A stretch of 64,000 bases of DNA from Chiridota heheva (GCA_020152595.1 JAIGNY010004497.1:542501-606500), one strand, 5' to 3'. Positions 44,106 through 55,850 are shown, counted from the first letter of the stretch. Made by a program: numbers and translations. The notes: generated by a model from the sequence alone, not told the origin.

Positions 44106-44269
44106 AGCTTCGGAACATCACAGGGAGCATCAGAGAACCGTGAGAAGTGGCGATAACTTATCAGGAAGTCATTAGTGGTGCATCCAAAAACAAGCTTGAT
44201 TACGAATTCAGTAAAGTGAAGAAGTGTGCTTGCATTTGGTATGTGATATATGCTATTACCTGCACATTC

Positions 44270-44410
44270 GATTCCAGTACCACTCTCTATGCAGTAATCC
44301 TAAAAGCAGTTGAACACAAGATGCACAACACACTAGCTTGATTCCAGTACCACTCTCTATGCTGTAATCCTAAAAGCAGTTGAACACAAGATGCACAACG
44401 CACTCGCTTA
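44270..44410. repeat. Two-copy 70-bp direct repeat
   Basis: GATTCCAGTACCACTCTCTA, TCCTAAAAGCAGTTGAACAC and AAGATGCACAACRCACT start at 44270 and again at 44340 with only a few changes; recent. Confidence 0.92.
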
Positions 44411-44414
44411 ATTT

Positions 44415-44855
44415 GCTCCTTGTACTGTGTCATGCGAAGGCCAGTGAAGGATTTATATAATTGCACAGTTATTAAATAATGTCACATCTGACTTCTCAAG
44501 TGTTCTGGCTGATTGTTCCACTTGTAGTTTCATTTTCAAGGTAGATTTTGTCGTGGTAATCCCAATTTCACTGTCATCATCAAGCATAAATGTTAATACA
44601 GGGGCCTATTCAAAATGAAAATGTTACTAACGTCTATGTTTTGAGAAGCCATTAAACCAGCAACTCTAGAGAAAATTATTTCAGTGTCAAAAGTGTTAGC
44701 AGATCCGACCTTTACTTCCTATTGCAAGCAATGGTCACCACATTGCTTGATAAGGACTGGTAGAAGCCCTCTGGCCACTTCATATTTTATTTGCATTGTC
44801 AACATTTACTGTTTCATGACATACCCTGTCTGACACTGACAATAAAACCCGCTGG
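44415..44855. other. Stretch with no recognised gene
   Basis: Nothing recognised. Confidence 0.45.
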
Positions 44856-44858
44856 ATG

Positions 44859-46431
44859 GTCATCAACATTAAAGGAGTCATCAACATTAAGGGCGTCATC
44901 AACATTAAGGGGGTCATCAACATTAAGGGAGTCATCAACATTAAGGGAGTCATCAACATTAAAGGGGTCATCAACATTAAGGGAGTCATCAACATTAAGG
45001 AAGTCATCAACATTAAGGGAGTCATCAACATTAAGGAAGTCATCAACATTAAGGGAGTCATCAACATTAAGGGAGTCATCAACATTAAGGGAGTCATCAA
45101 CATTAAGGGGGTCATCAACATTAAGGGAGTCATCAACATTAAGGGAGTCATCAACATTAAGGAGTCATCAACATTAAGGAGTCATCAACATTAAGGAGTC
45201 ATCAACATTAAGGAGTCATCAACATTAAGGAGTCATCAACATTAAGGAGTCATCAACATTAAGGGAGTCATCAACATTAAGGGAGTCATCAACATTAACA
45301 TTAAGGGAGTCATCAACATTAGGAGTCATCAACATTAAGGGAGTCATCAACATTAAGGGAGTCATCAACATTAAGGAGTCATCAACATTAAGGAGTCATC
45401 AACATTAAGGGAGTCATCAACATTAAGGGAGTCATCAACATTAAGGAAGTCATCAACATTAGGAGGGGAGTCATCAACATTAGGAGTCATCAACATTAAG
45501 GAGTCATCAACATTAAGGGAGTCATCAACATTAGGAGTCATCAACATTAAGGAGTCATCAACATTAGGGAGTCATCAACATTAAGGAAGTCATCAACATT
45601 AAGGAAGTCATCAACATTAAGGGAGTCATCAACATTAAGGGAGTCATCAACATTAAGGGAGTCATCAACATTAAGGGAGTCATCAACATTAAGGGAGTCA
45701 TCAACATTAAGGGAGTCATCAACATTAAGGGAGTCATCAACATTAAGGAAGTCATCAACATTAAGGGAGTCATCAACATTAAGGGAGTCATCAACATTAA
45801 GGGAGTCATCAACATTAAGGGAGTCATCAACATTAGGAGTCATCAACATTAAGGAGTCATCAACATTAAGGGAGTCATCAACATTAAGGAAGTCATCAAC
45901 ATTAAGGAAGTCATCAACATTAAGGAGTCATCAACATTAAGGGAGTCATCAACATTAAGGAGTCATCAACATTAAGGAAGTCATCAACATTAAGGAAGTC
46001 ATCAACATTAGGGAGTCATCAACATTAAGGAGTCATCAACATTAAGGGAGTCATCAACATTAAGGAGTCATCAACATTAAGGGAGTCATCAACATTAAGG
46101 GAGTCATCAACATTAAGGGAGTCATCAACATTAAGGGAGTCATCAACATTAAGGGAGTCATCAACATTAAGGGAGTCATCAACATTAAGGAAGTCATCAA
46201 CATTAAGGGAGTCATCAACATTAAGGGAGTCATCAACATTAAGGGAGTCATCAACATTAAGGGAGTCATCAACATTAAGGAAGTCATCAACATTAAGGAA
46301 GTCATCAACATTAAGGGAGTCATCAACATTAAGGGAGTCATCAACATTAAGGGAGTCATCAACATTAAGGGAGTCATCAACATTAAGGAAGTCATCAACA
46401 TTAAGGGAGTCATCAACATTAAGGGGGTCAA
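44859..46431. repeat. 18-bp minisatellite (CATCAACATTAAGGGAGT), about 88 units
   Basis: About 1.57 kb. 18-bp units dominate at both ends (44859-45165 and 46060-46431). The middle (45165-45560, 45830-46060) is mixed with 17-bp units lacking one G, which breaks the frame. Variants AAGGGAGT, AAGGAAGT and AAGGGGGT repeat in blocks. Frames reading S-T-L-R-E, V-I-N-I-K-G, L-M-L-M-T-P or N-V-D-D-S are all consequences of the 18-bp period. Confidence 0.95.
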
Positions 46432-46626
46432 TGCACAATTTCTGTTGCCCATATCCTTGGCATCCGATTTCATCCGAGCCATGGCATTTTTCTTTGTCAG
46501 TTTGTGGTATGCAACTCCATTAGATGTCTTGCTAGATCCTTTCATTTCTGTCGTGAGACGGCTACAGATGTGGAGACTGAGTGCCCAATGATTCATGGCT
46601 GAAGGCAGCGTTCGCGTTAACAACAA
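46431..46626 (-). other. Open non-repetitive stretch abutting the 18-bp array, weak coding candidate
   Basis: The minus frame upstream of the array (46626 down to about 46435) is open for about 65 residues, basic and Ser/Lys/Met rich (for example K-G-S-S-K-T-S-N-G and K-L-T-K-K-N-A-M-A-R-M-K-S-D), and slightly GC-richer than its surroundings. It then runs into the minisatellite. No domain recognised, no good splice donor before the array. It could be an eroded exon or transposon piece, or chance. Confidence 0.18.
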
Positions 46627-46865
46627 ATTTGTTGTATATTACGCTATGGCTGAAATTTCTTACGACACATGTTGTACCTGCGTCGTAAAATTTAAATACA
46701 GCATGTGAAATTTTACGTCAGAGTTTTTCATTAACTTAAATGAAAATCATGAAAATCTTACCCCTCTGATGCGATTGAAAGTTTTATTTCACACAAAAAT
46801 GATTTTGAATTACTCAGAAATAAAAGAAAAATGACACAACTACGAGACTAATGATTCAACATGTC

Positions 46866-47470
46866 CGTACAAGTACTGTTTTAAACCCAGTGTCAAGACC
46901 AATGAATTACTTGCCACATTTTCTCAACTAGAAAAATGTATTGCTGATTTTCGTGATTGGATGGTGGCACATAAATCAAAACTTAATGACTCTAAAACTG
47001 AATTCTTTATCCTCAGCACTCCCTCAAGATTATCTACAATAGATATCAATTCTATCAAAATTGGTTCTGTTTTTGTTACTTTTTCTAAGCAAGTTCGGAA
47101 TTTAGGAATTATTTTTGATGAACATATGAAAATGAAAGAACACATCAAGAAAATTTGCAAGACTGGGAATTACTAATTACATAATCTAAAAATAAATCAG
47201 AAAACATATGTTCCAGACAGCCATGCATACATTAGTTCATGCATTTATTCATAGCCATTTAGATTACTGTAACAGTTTATTTCACAACATTCCAAATTAT
47301 CTCATTAAAAGGCTCCAATGTATCCAGAATAATGCTGCCAAATTAGTTGTTAATTGCTACGATGCCCCCTTAAAAGTCCTTCTTAGTTCCCTTCACTGGC
47401 TTCCAGTTGAATTTCGTATTAAGATTATAAAGTTCTTGTTTTTGTTTTTAAATCCCTACATAAAATACAC
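46866..47470 (+). pseudogene. CR1/L2-like non-LTR reverse transcriptase remnant (thumb/C-terminal part)
   Basis: From about 46880 the plus strand reads C-F-K-P-S-V then F-S-Q-L-E-K-C-I-A-D-F-R-D-W-M, L-N-D-S-K-T-E-F-F-I-L and V-R-N-L-G-I-I-F-D (46920-47176). After a frameshift it continues H-A-F-I-H-S-H-L-D-Y-C-N-S-L, L-I-K-R-L-Q-C-I-Q-N-N-A-A-K-L-V and L-H-W-L-P-V-E-F-R-I-K (47208-47430). These are the conserved blocks downstream of the catalytic D-D box in CR1/L2-group reverse transcriptases. The catalytic box and everything upstream are missing, and the similarity ends near 47465. Not functional. Confidence 0.85.
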
Positions 47471-47474
47471 ATAA

Positions 47475-48175
47475 AAGTGGTTCCAATGCACATATCAGAC
47501 CACATTCCGATCCATAGGCCAGCCTATGATGATGGCGCATCATATGAATGCTTCACACACCTCATTTGGAAAATCCTCCACAAATCGCAGGTAGTACAAA
47601 CCGTATCTTGCGTAGTTGATATGTCCAGCTGCAAAAAAGTACTGCGGCATTGCATTAACAGCCCACAGGTGTAGCGGCCAGTCTCCATCCATTTTAGATC
47701 AGATTATCCGCCCAGGGTTTTGTCGTTCTGCTACCGGCTGCCTTGCTTGTAAGGGTTTCTATTAGACCATTCTGCTGCTATCATCTGAATATAGTCTGGC
47801 GAATAGTCGAAGGGCTCTTGTATTTTGTGGAAAGTATTTTCCTGACAGAGTGCGATTAATGAGCAAGGATTTCAACACACCCTCTAATCCATTTTCCAGC
47901 CATTAGTATTCCAACACATTCGACAAAACTCATTAGCATATGCATAAGTCGTGGAATGAAATTGGTATAAATCTCTGGATGTGACCATCAAACATTGAGC
48001 ATGACTCTATGTAACTGCTGGTCTGCAGTGAAAACTGTGTTAATCTGTCCAGTCTGTTTTGGGTGCCTTTGAGCCTCTACCATTGCAGTCATAATCGTTG
48101 CAGGATCAGATGGTACCCTACCTATTAGTGGTGTATACACAACTTTGTTGCTGGTTTGAGACTTGTTAATGTGGA
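47475..48175. other. Stretch with no recognised gene
   Basis: May include eroded 3' sequence of the preceding retroelement, but I cannot read it. The frame 47477-47674 is not recognised. Confidence 0.45.
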
Positions 48176-48179
48176 ATTC

Positions 48180-48658
48180 TAAATAGAGATGTTTAATATA
48201 TAAATGGATCTCATAAAAGGTGTGGATAATACACAGTAGTCTTGGACATCAAAACAAGTCTTGGACACAAAACCATAGTCCTCGTAGCAATGATATATCA
48301 TATTTTGCACGATGGTAGCCATCTTGGCGGCCATTTTAGTTATTCCAACATGGTGAAATTTAGTTATTGAAACGATCAAAAATGGAATCTATGACATGAA
48401 CAACTCAGTCTTTAACACAAAAACTACTCTTGTAGCCTTGTACATGTAGGTGTTCTAAAAGCAATGACATAACATAGTTTTCAAGGTGGCTGCCATCTTG
48501 GCTGCCATTTTGGTTATTCTGACATAATAAAAGTTATTGAAAATGTCAGAAATAGAATCTATGACATGATCAACCTAATATTGGAAACAAAAAACTCTTA
48601 TCATTTTTATAGGTGTATAAGATGCTTTATGTTGTGGCAGCCATTTTGGGCGGCCATC
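48180..48658 (-). repeat. Dispersed repeat with AAAATGGCTGCC units, inverted copy, first part
   Basis: Three degenerate units with GCCATCTTGGCGGCCATTTT (48310), GCCATCTTGGCTGCCATTTT (48491) and GCAGCCATTTTGGGCGGCCA (48637), in opposite orientation to 43450-43860. Split at 48659-49025 by a retroelement fragment. Confidence 0.78.
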
Positions 48659-48665
48659 TTGAATA

Positions 48666-49018
48666 GTAATAATAATAGTAATAATGATAATATACAGTTC
48701 TTATCAAGCACAAATAATAAATAAGAAAAAAAATGAAAAAAAAAAAAAGGGGATTGGGGAAACAACTTACAAATGTAAGAAAATACAAAATATGTGTTTT
48801 TAACAATGATTTAAAGTTAGTTAGAGTTTGAGCCTCTTTGAAATGTTTTGGTAGATTGTTCCAGAAAAAGCAGCTGAAGATTGAAACTAACGATGACCAT
48901 GACTTTGTAGAAACAGGAGGTAGGAGCGATAACTTAGAACTGGAGCATAGACAGCAAGTCTGAGGTACATGTGGATACACATGTACATGTTTTGTGCATA
49001 CATTTTTGTGTGAACGTT
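48666..49018 (-). mobile_element. 5'-truncated CR1/L2-like retrotransposon insertion with TTGAATA target duplication
   Basis: It is flanked by TTGAATA at 48659-48665 and 49019-49025. The empty site in the paralogous repeat (43450-43860, minus strand) reads TTGGATA. The minus-strand frame gives F-W-N-N-L-P-K-H-F-K-E-A and F-K-S-L-L-K-T-H-I, the last conserved residues of CR1/L2-type ORF2 proteins. The 3' end is a run of ATT/ATTACT-like triplets (48666-48692), the usual microsatellite tail. At 353 bp it is a dead-on-arrival copy. Confidence 0.85.
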
Positions 49019-49150
49019 TTGAATATCTCAAAAGCTCAAGGTCACCAGCGTGAGTGGCATCACACAAATTCTGAATCAGCGGGTCCCAAAGATATAAAAA
49101 CCATCAAAAAACATTGTGGAGACCAAACGTTTGAGTTCAGCCTAAAACTG
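49019..49150 (-). repeat. Dispersed repeat with AAAATGGCTGCC units, inverted copy, second part
   Basis: TTGAATATCTCAAAAGCTCA, AAGGTCACCAGCGTGAGTGG and CAAAAAACATTGTGGAGACC match 43460-43575 in reverse complement. Confidence 0.82.
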
Positions 49151-49154
49151 GGGT

Positions 49155-49870
49155 TTGGCACTAAACTAAATGGATACTAATAACAGTAGAGTGAAGTGTT
49201 TTGCAACCTAAGGAAATTCCCTCATCAAATTGAGCATTCAATTAAGTCTGGTCATTGTCTGGACAATGCAAAGCTCAAGGAAGAAGAAGAAAACACCTGT
49301 GAAAAACTGGATTGAATGCATCTCAAACACCTTTAAACAAGGAATATTAAATGTGTTGGCCACCAGGATCAAGAAAGATTCAGAATCAATTGGCCAGAAG
49401 AAAACAATGAAGGAAAAATAATCCTAGTAAAAGAATGAAAAGGAATGGTTTACATTGTACAAAACTAAGTAACAGAAAAATATAGATAACAGTGCAATAT
49501 TATTGCACATATCAGTTAACATTGCACTGAGAGAAAGCTGTTCATCATTCAAATCAATCATGTCAAATCTAGAGTAAAACTGATTGAGTTCATTAACAAA
49601 AGTCCTTAAAAGCATTTGTATTTTTTGACTTTTTCAGTTTGTGACCAGTGATGTTAGAAATAACTTTCCAGCTGCTCTACTATAGTTGCACTGAAATTTA
49701 CTTTCAAGTTTCTTTCCATAGTTATATTTACAGCGTTTAGTTTCCCCCTTAACCATCATAATTTGAGGATCGTGGGCAAGTTAAATTTGTGACTTATAAT
49801 TTATGTAAACAACAATGCCCAGATTTATACCAAAAATTTGCATATTACTTACTTACTTCCTCAGTGATTA
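49155..49870. other. Stretch with no recognised gene
   Basis: Nothing recognised; short frames at 49230-49421 (plus) and 49424-49615 (minus) are not supported. Confidence 0.5.
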
Positions 49871-49876
49871 TATATT

Positions 49877-50112
49877 CAGACCTGCCAACCTTTAGGATCA
49901 CCAAACTGTATTTTGGAACTACAAAAGTTGTATTTTTGATCAAAAAACTGTACTCTTCAAACAAAATGTACAAAACAAAGGTTTCTGAAGAAAAAATTAC
50001 CACTGTACTTTCACTTTCTCTTATTGTGCAGAATCTCTGAAGTTGGCAAAATCAATCCTTTAAGAGGAGTATATATGAACATTTTCCCAGAATCAAAAGG
50101 TTGGCAGGTCTG
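49877..50112. mobile_element. MITE-like element with CAGACCTGCCAACC ends
   Basis: Left tip CAGACCTGCCAACCTTTAGG and right tip AAAAGGTTGGCAGGTCTG form an inverted repeat of about 18 bp around a 236-bp AT-rich element. Flanks share TATAT on both sides, compatible with a target-site duplication but not decisive in this composition. The plus frame 49789-50040 falls across it and is not a gene. Confidence 0.7.
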
Positions 50113-50114
50113 TA

Positions 50115-50635
50115 TATGCAGAATCCGGAGGTTCACTGTACTTTGCAGAACAAAGCGAAACTCCATACACAAATAATCCAACAATAAGGTAAAAACATGA
50201 CAATATAAGGGGTGAACACAAAACTGGTACTATACACACAGAAAATGTTTCTCGAAGACAGAAGTTTTCAGGTACTTTTTTTTAACATATGGAGGAACTG
50301 TTTCTGATTTTAAAGGTAATTCATTCCATGTTGGTGCACTGGCATGATATAAAGCTTGGTTTCCCACTTTCTACTTTTAAGAAAAATTAACTTGAGTGAG
50401 TTTGTCAGTTGAGGAACTCAAAGATCGGTGGGGATAATAAATTGTGAATATGTCCTTAGATAAGATGGTACCTGAAATTAATTAATTATAATGGTGACTT
50501 TCTAATCGATTTTGATGAAATTCTTATTTACTTTAATAGAATAAAATAAATGAAAGTAATGTCACCACTAAACGTTCAAACCTATAATATACTTCCGGAA
50601 AAGTTTCTAGTAGAGGTTAGCGGTTATAAGACTCA
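50115..50635. other. Stretch with no recognised gene
   Basis: Nothing recognised. Confidence 0.45.
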
Positions 50636-50639
50636 CTTG

Positions 50640-51105
50640 ATGCTCGTACAGGCTAATGGCATGCTCATGCAAGGAAAATACCAAGCATGCACAATCTTAC
50701 ATGCTTGAACAAGCTTGCAAGAAAACAATAAGTGTGCATAAGTTTACGGTATGCCCAAGCTTGCATGAGTTCCAATTATTTGCATGTCCAATATGTAAGC
50801 TTGTACAAGCAGGTGTGGGTTTAAATTCTGTGCTTGCTGCATCCAAGATGCTTGTGCAAGCTTGCGAGCAAATTTTGTTAGCACGCTCGTTGCCAGATCA
50901 CAGAATGCTCGCTTTTTCTGTAAAGGAAAAAGCCCAAGCTTGCATGAGTTCCAATTATTTGCATGTCCAATATGTAAGCTTGTACCAGCAGGTGTGGGTT
51001 TAAATTCTGTGCTCGCTGCATCCAAGATGCTTGCGCAAGCTTGCGAGCAAATTTTGTTAGCACGCTCGTTGCCAGATCACAGAAAGCTCGTTTTTTCTGA
51101 AAAGG
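50640..51105. mobile_element. GCTTGC-rich element with a 179-bp internal duplication
   Basis: CCCAAGCTTGCATGAGTTCC, CAGGTGTGGGTTTAAATTCT, AAATTTTGTTAGCACGCTCG and CCAGATCACAGAA occur in the block starting 50754 and again in the block starting 50933, 179 bp apart and nearly identical. Each block ends in a family terminus of the type TTTTTCTGTAAAGGAA (50913-50928; degenerate at 51091-51106). The tandem of element plus terminus suggests one copy inserted next to or was duplicated with its neighbour. Frames on both strands are repeat-derived. Confidence 0.75.
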
Positions 51106-51496
51106 AACCACAAAGTTCTCTACAAACTCTTGAAAATAGCAAGAAATATGAAGCTGCATTTTGCAAATCTGAATTAAAGGCCTCAGAATTTAAATAAACA
51201 GTTCTTACCAACTACATGCACTTAATTCGAGTGCCAATATGAATTTAGAAGTAGTTTTTGCAACTTAATACTATTGGGAATTTTTCCATCAACTTGAACA
51301 TGCAAGTCATGATGTGTAAATTAGTCAAAAGCACCTGCATGATTTGATTTGACATCCATGAAGGAGGCCTATGTTTGGTTTGACGTATGTTTCATGACTT
51401 TATTTGTTTGGGGAAGGAATAGTTGAGAGTTTGTTACAAATAGGAAAATCCTTAAAAGTAGCATAACACAGAAGTCTATGAACATTTAAATTCAAT

Positions 51497-51955
51497 TTGC
51501 CAAATACTTTAAGAACAAATATTCAAATGATTTTGCTTGTGGATTTATATGAAAGAGACTATAATTCTCGAGGTCGGAGTCGACGACACCGTGTACGAGC
51601 TCAGTACGGTTTTGCTAAGTTGGAGGGGAAACTTTATCATTACAGCCAATGGGACATTTTTTGTGAACACTTGTGTCGCCTCAGCCAGTCAGCGACGACG
51701 ACGATGAGTGAACACACAATTACAATGACGGGGACGTCGCCTGCGTATTTGGTTATGATAGTAACAATGCTATTACGACCCGGACGAGAACACAGGTACA
51801 ACTTACGGACAGACATAGCATCGACAACCAAGTCAATGTCCACGGCCTTTGATAACCAGTTGTGGTGCACTGGCGTAGCCAGTCAGCAAAAATCAATGGT
51901 ACTTATATATGTTGGAAACTATTATCTACTACACAACATATTTGAAGGAAAATAA
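51497..51955 (+). other. 152-residue open frame over a CpG-rich patch, doubtful gene
   Basis: The longest non-repetitive frame in the window (ATG 51497, stop after 51952). The N-terminal third is Arg-rich (S-R-G-R-S-R-R-H-R); no recognised domain. It covers a patch (51565-51850) with unusually many CG dinucleotides for this CpG-poor region. The opposite strand is also open for 76 residues (51640-51870), so openness may come from base composition. It could be a first exon with a promoter island, a transposon piece, or chance. Not recognised. Confidence 0.2.
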
Positions 51956-51959
51956 ATTC

Positions 51960-54345
51960 TGTCCAGTATTTGAAGATAAATGACAAAAAATAGGTTTTTC
52001 TCCCATTGACTGCAATGATAACTGACTGTTTGTTTTTCCCTTTGACTTCAGTTTGAGATCGTCAAAAAAGCTTAGTTATGTCGCCGTGCACCACAACATT
52101 CCTTCCTGGGTGTGCGACATGAGAATCAAACTAGTGAAATTATTTCGTTTAGGCATTATTACATATTTCAATGATTCCCTTATTGCATTGAAAAGTGACT
52201 GGTGATCCAAGTCTATTCAACAGTGTGCATGCTGTGTAAATACCGTTACTACAATTTATGAAAATATCTGCCGTACGGCTGATTTCAGAAAGCTTAATCT
52301 TCCTGCATGTCAAAAACCACAACCATTTCTGTGATACTAGCCCTGTCTAAACTTTCCGCTCCACTGATTCAATGAAAGGATCTATTGTTAACCAGCAAGT
52401 GCAGTGTATTTGCTTGCCTTATTAGTTCAGGGTGGTGAAGCAGAGAGCTGAGCAACAATAGTTGACTGTTTAAAGCAATTTTAGAGCAACATGATTTGTC
52501 TGGAAAGAGCATGCATGTCTAACTTTAGTTGTAATTGATAGTTTTTTTATAGAAATATTTTCAGCACAGAGCCTAACAGCCTTTACTCCTCATGGATGTC
52601 TGGAGTTGGAATTAAGGATAATTTTTTCCCCCGGTTCCAACTGAATGTGTCCCAAATCTTACTATGAAAAATCACAGAAGAAAAAGTGCAATGAATTGTC
52701 ATTTGCTTTTATTTATGGGATTCTTTTTCTTCTTCTTTTTTTTAAATGACAAAATAACTTGGGAAGTTTGTAAATATTAAACTCGTTGGGTTTTCTTCCC
52801 ATTTCATTTTTTTATGAATAAAATGTTTCTTCCCGCAAATTCTGGTGATGCCATAATTGAACTTCCAAAAATGTTCATGTTTTAAAAGACAAATAAAACT
52901 CATGGTAAAACCCAGATCACAAACCATTACAAACAAAGTTTTCATTGAATCTATGCAAATATAAAAAATATAAAAATTGGCTAAGTACTTTATTATTCTT
53001 TTTTATTCTGAAACAATTCTTCCTTACAAATGGTATCCACATTTTTCTCACAGTAATAATATACATAGGAACTGAGGTTTCCTAATTCCCATCCTGCCAT
53101 CACAACTTTTGCATATTTGTTTAATTATTCAAGCCTAGCAGCTAAATAATGTCCTCAGCCCACTCCCATCTGATTTTGGTGGTTATTTGGCTATTTTGGA
53201 AACTTACAGTGATAAACCAACATAATTGTCATTTCCTCCAGGAGTACTTCAAAATCAAACCTTCACATTTTATTCATTAATATTTTGGAAGCTACCTACT
53301 GACGTGTTTTGCAACATTTTGTGACATTTATTACTGTACATACAACATAAAAGAACTTTCAAAATTACAATAAAACTCTGTGCATTTTGCCCTATAGGTA
53401 CATACATGCATTAAACATTACAGAAATTATTCAAAAAAGAACAAATTTGTGACATGCTTCATAAAGGGTATGAAATCATAAATACAGTCAAACCACAATC
53501 CATGATTTCATTTGGCTGGTAATAGCACTGTAAATGTCATATTATAACCGAAACATGATTTGTTGAAAAGAAAAAATATATATTTCAGCAGTTACCACAT
53601 ACATAGCAAATATTTGCTAACAAAATCCTTGAGTTCTTGAGAATCATAACCCACACTTAACATTCCCATTAAAGCATCCTGTATCTTCGTCCTGCATATT
53701 TTTTTCTATAGTTGGTAATTTGTTATCGTTTTTTTTTTATCTTTTACTGCTTTGTACCTTGTTTTATGTCATTTTACATACAAGGTTTAATTTCTTTTAA
53801 ATTAAGTCTTTTTCCACTTCTTATCTTTTATTATATTTTTACTCTTTTGGTTATATTTTAATTGTACAGCACAGCTGAATGTGGTTCTGTCTACAGATGC
53901 TGGCACTTTATCAAATGTTTAATAATAATGATAAGAATAAAGTGCAATGTTAAACTGCATTATGAAATTTGTCATATCGGCAATAAAAAATGTGGTTTAA
54001 TTACCCCCAGCTACAATAAATTTGAATTCATTACGGTACTTAAATTGACACGCTCATGTAAGGATGTAGTGGGAATTGGCTCAGGGCATTGCATTTTTGT
54101 AATCTACACATGTACTGTACCACAACGTATTGTATGTTAAAAGAATGCTTAATATACTTCAACTTATAAAATCCTTTGTAGGAAAAAGCAAACTTATAAA
54201 ATATTCACCAAAATAAAAAATGAAAGATCTTTCTTACGGATGATATTCCTTTATCTTTATTCAAACTGAATTTTATTCGTTCATAAAATTCCAAGGCACC
54301 AATGCGAAAATTTGCTGCTTTAATTTTTCATTACAGAAAGACGTG
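51960..54345. other. Stretch with no recognised gene
   Basis: 2.4 kb of AT-rich DNA. Short frames (52742-52945 minus, 53862-54140 plus) have no recognisable motif. An inverted pair GTTGTGGTGCAC (51861) / GTGCACCACAAC (52087) spans the end of the CpG-rich patch. No other repeat was noticed. Confidence 0.5.
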
Positions 54346-54357
54346 TCATAATAATTC

Positions 54358-55850
54358 TGAGTTATGACTGGACATTTGGAATTAGTTATGACAGGACATT
54401 TGGAATTCACAATGACAGGACATTTGGAATTCACAACGACAGGACATTTTTTGGAATTCAATATGACGGGACATTTGGAATTCAATTCATAATGACGGGA
54501 CATTTGGAATTAGTTATGACGGGACATTTGGAATTCACGACGGGACATTTGAAATTCACAACGATGGGACATTTGGAATTCACAACGATGGGACATTTGG
54601 AATTCACAACGATGGGACATTTGGAATTCACAATGACAGGACATTTGGAATTCACAATGACGGGAAATTTGGAATTCACAATGACGGGACATTTGGAATT
54701 CACAATGACGGGAAATTTGGAATTCACAATGACGGGACACTTGGAATTAGTAATGACGGGACATTTGGAATTCACAACGACGGGACAATGGAATTCACAA
54801 TGACGGGACATTTGAAATTCACAACGACGGGAAATTTGAAATTCACAATGACGGGAGATTTGGAATTCACAATGACGGGAAATTTGGAATTCACAATGAC
54901 GGGACATTTGGAATTCACAATGACCGGACATTTGGAATTAGTTATGACGGGACATTTGGAATTCACAACGACGGGACATTTGGAATTTACAACGACGGGA
55001 CATTTGGAATTCAATTCACAATGACGGGACATTTGGAATTCACAATGACGGGACATTTGGAATTCAAAATGATGGGACATTTGCAATTCACAATGACGGG
55101 ACATTTGCAATTCACAATGACGGGACATTTGCAATTCACAATGACGGGACATTTGCAATTTACAATGACGGGAGATTTGGAATTCACAATGACGGGACAT
55201 TGGACATTTGCAATTCACAATGACGGGACATTTGCAATTCACAATGACGGGACACTTGGAATTAGTAATGACACGACATTTGGAATTCACAACGACGGGA
55301 CATTGGAATTCACAATGACAGGATATTTGAAATTCACAACGACGGGACATTTGGAATTCAATTCACAATGACGGACATTTGGAATTAGTTATGACGGACA
55401 TTTGGAATTCACACATTTGGAATTCACAATGACGGAGACATTTGCAATTCACAACAATGACGGGACATTTGGCGATTCATAACGGGACATTTTTGCAATT
55501 CAATTCACAATGACGGGACATTTGGAATTCACAATGACGGGACATTTGGAATTCAAAATGACGGGACATTTGCAATTCACAATGACGGGACATTTGCAAT
55601 TCACAATGACGGGACATTTGCAATTCACAATGACGGGACATTTGGAACTCACAATGACGGACATTTGGAATTCACAATGACGGGACATTTGCAATTCACA
55701 ATGACGGGACATTTGCAATTCACAATGACGGGACATTTGCAATTCACAATGACGGGACATTTGCAATTCACAATGACGGGACATTTGCAATTCACAATGA
55801 CGGGACATTTGCAATTCACAATGAAGGAACATTTGCAATTCACAAGGAGC
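54358..55850 (+). repeat. 24-bp minisatellite (GACGGGACATTTGGAATTCACAAT), about 60 units
   Basis: The unit is GACGGGACATTTGGAATT plus CACAAT, with an EcoRI-like GAATTC in most units. The left half mostly has TTTGGAATTC and the right half (55078-55150, 55560-55830) TTTGCAATTC, i.e. two sub-arrays. TTGGAATTAGTTATGAC and TTGGAATTAGTAATGAC variants recur at 54376, 54508, 54743, 54935, 55256 and 55381. Frames with T-G-H-L-E-F-T-M or P-V-I-V-N-S-K-C on either strand come from the 24-bp period. Confidence 0.95.

Noticed and set aside
46060..46626. 188-residue frame combining a unique N-terminus and L-M-L-M-T-P repeats
   Set aside because: The C-terminal two thirds is minisatellite. Only the unique 65-residue part is kept as a weak candidate.
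47477..47674. Continuation of the reverse transcriptase after 47475
   Set aside because: The frame is open but does not show the expected conserved blocks of the CR1/L2 C-terminus.
54482..55350. Overlapping cysteine-containing frames (P-V-I-V-N-S-K-C) that look like zinc fingers
   Set aside because: Regular Cys/His spacing comes from the 24-bp repeat and appears in several frames of both strands; not a real zinc-finger protein.
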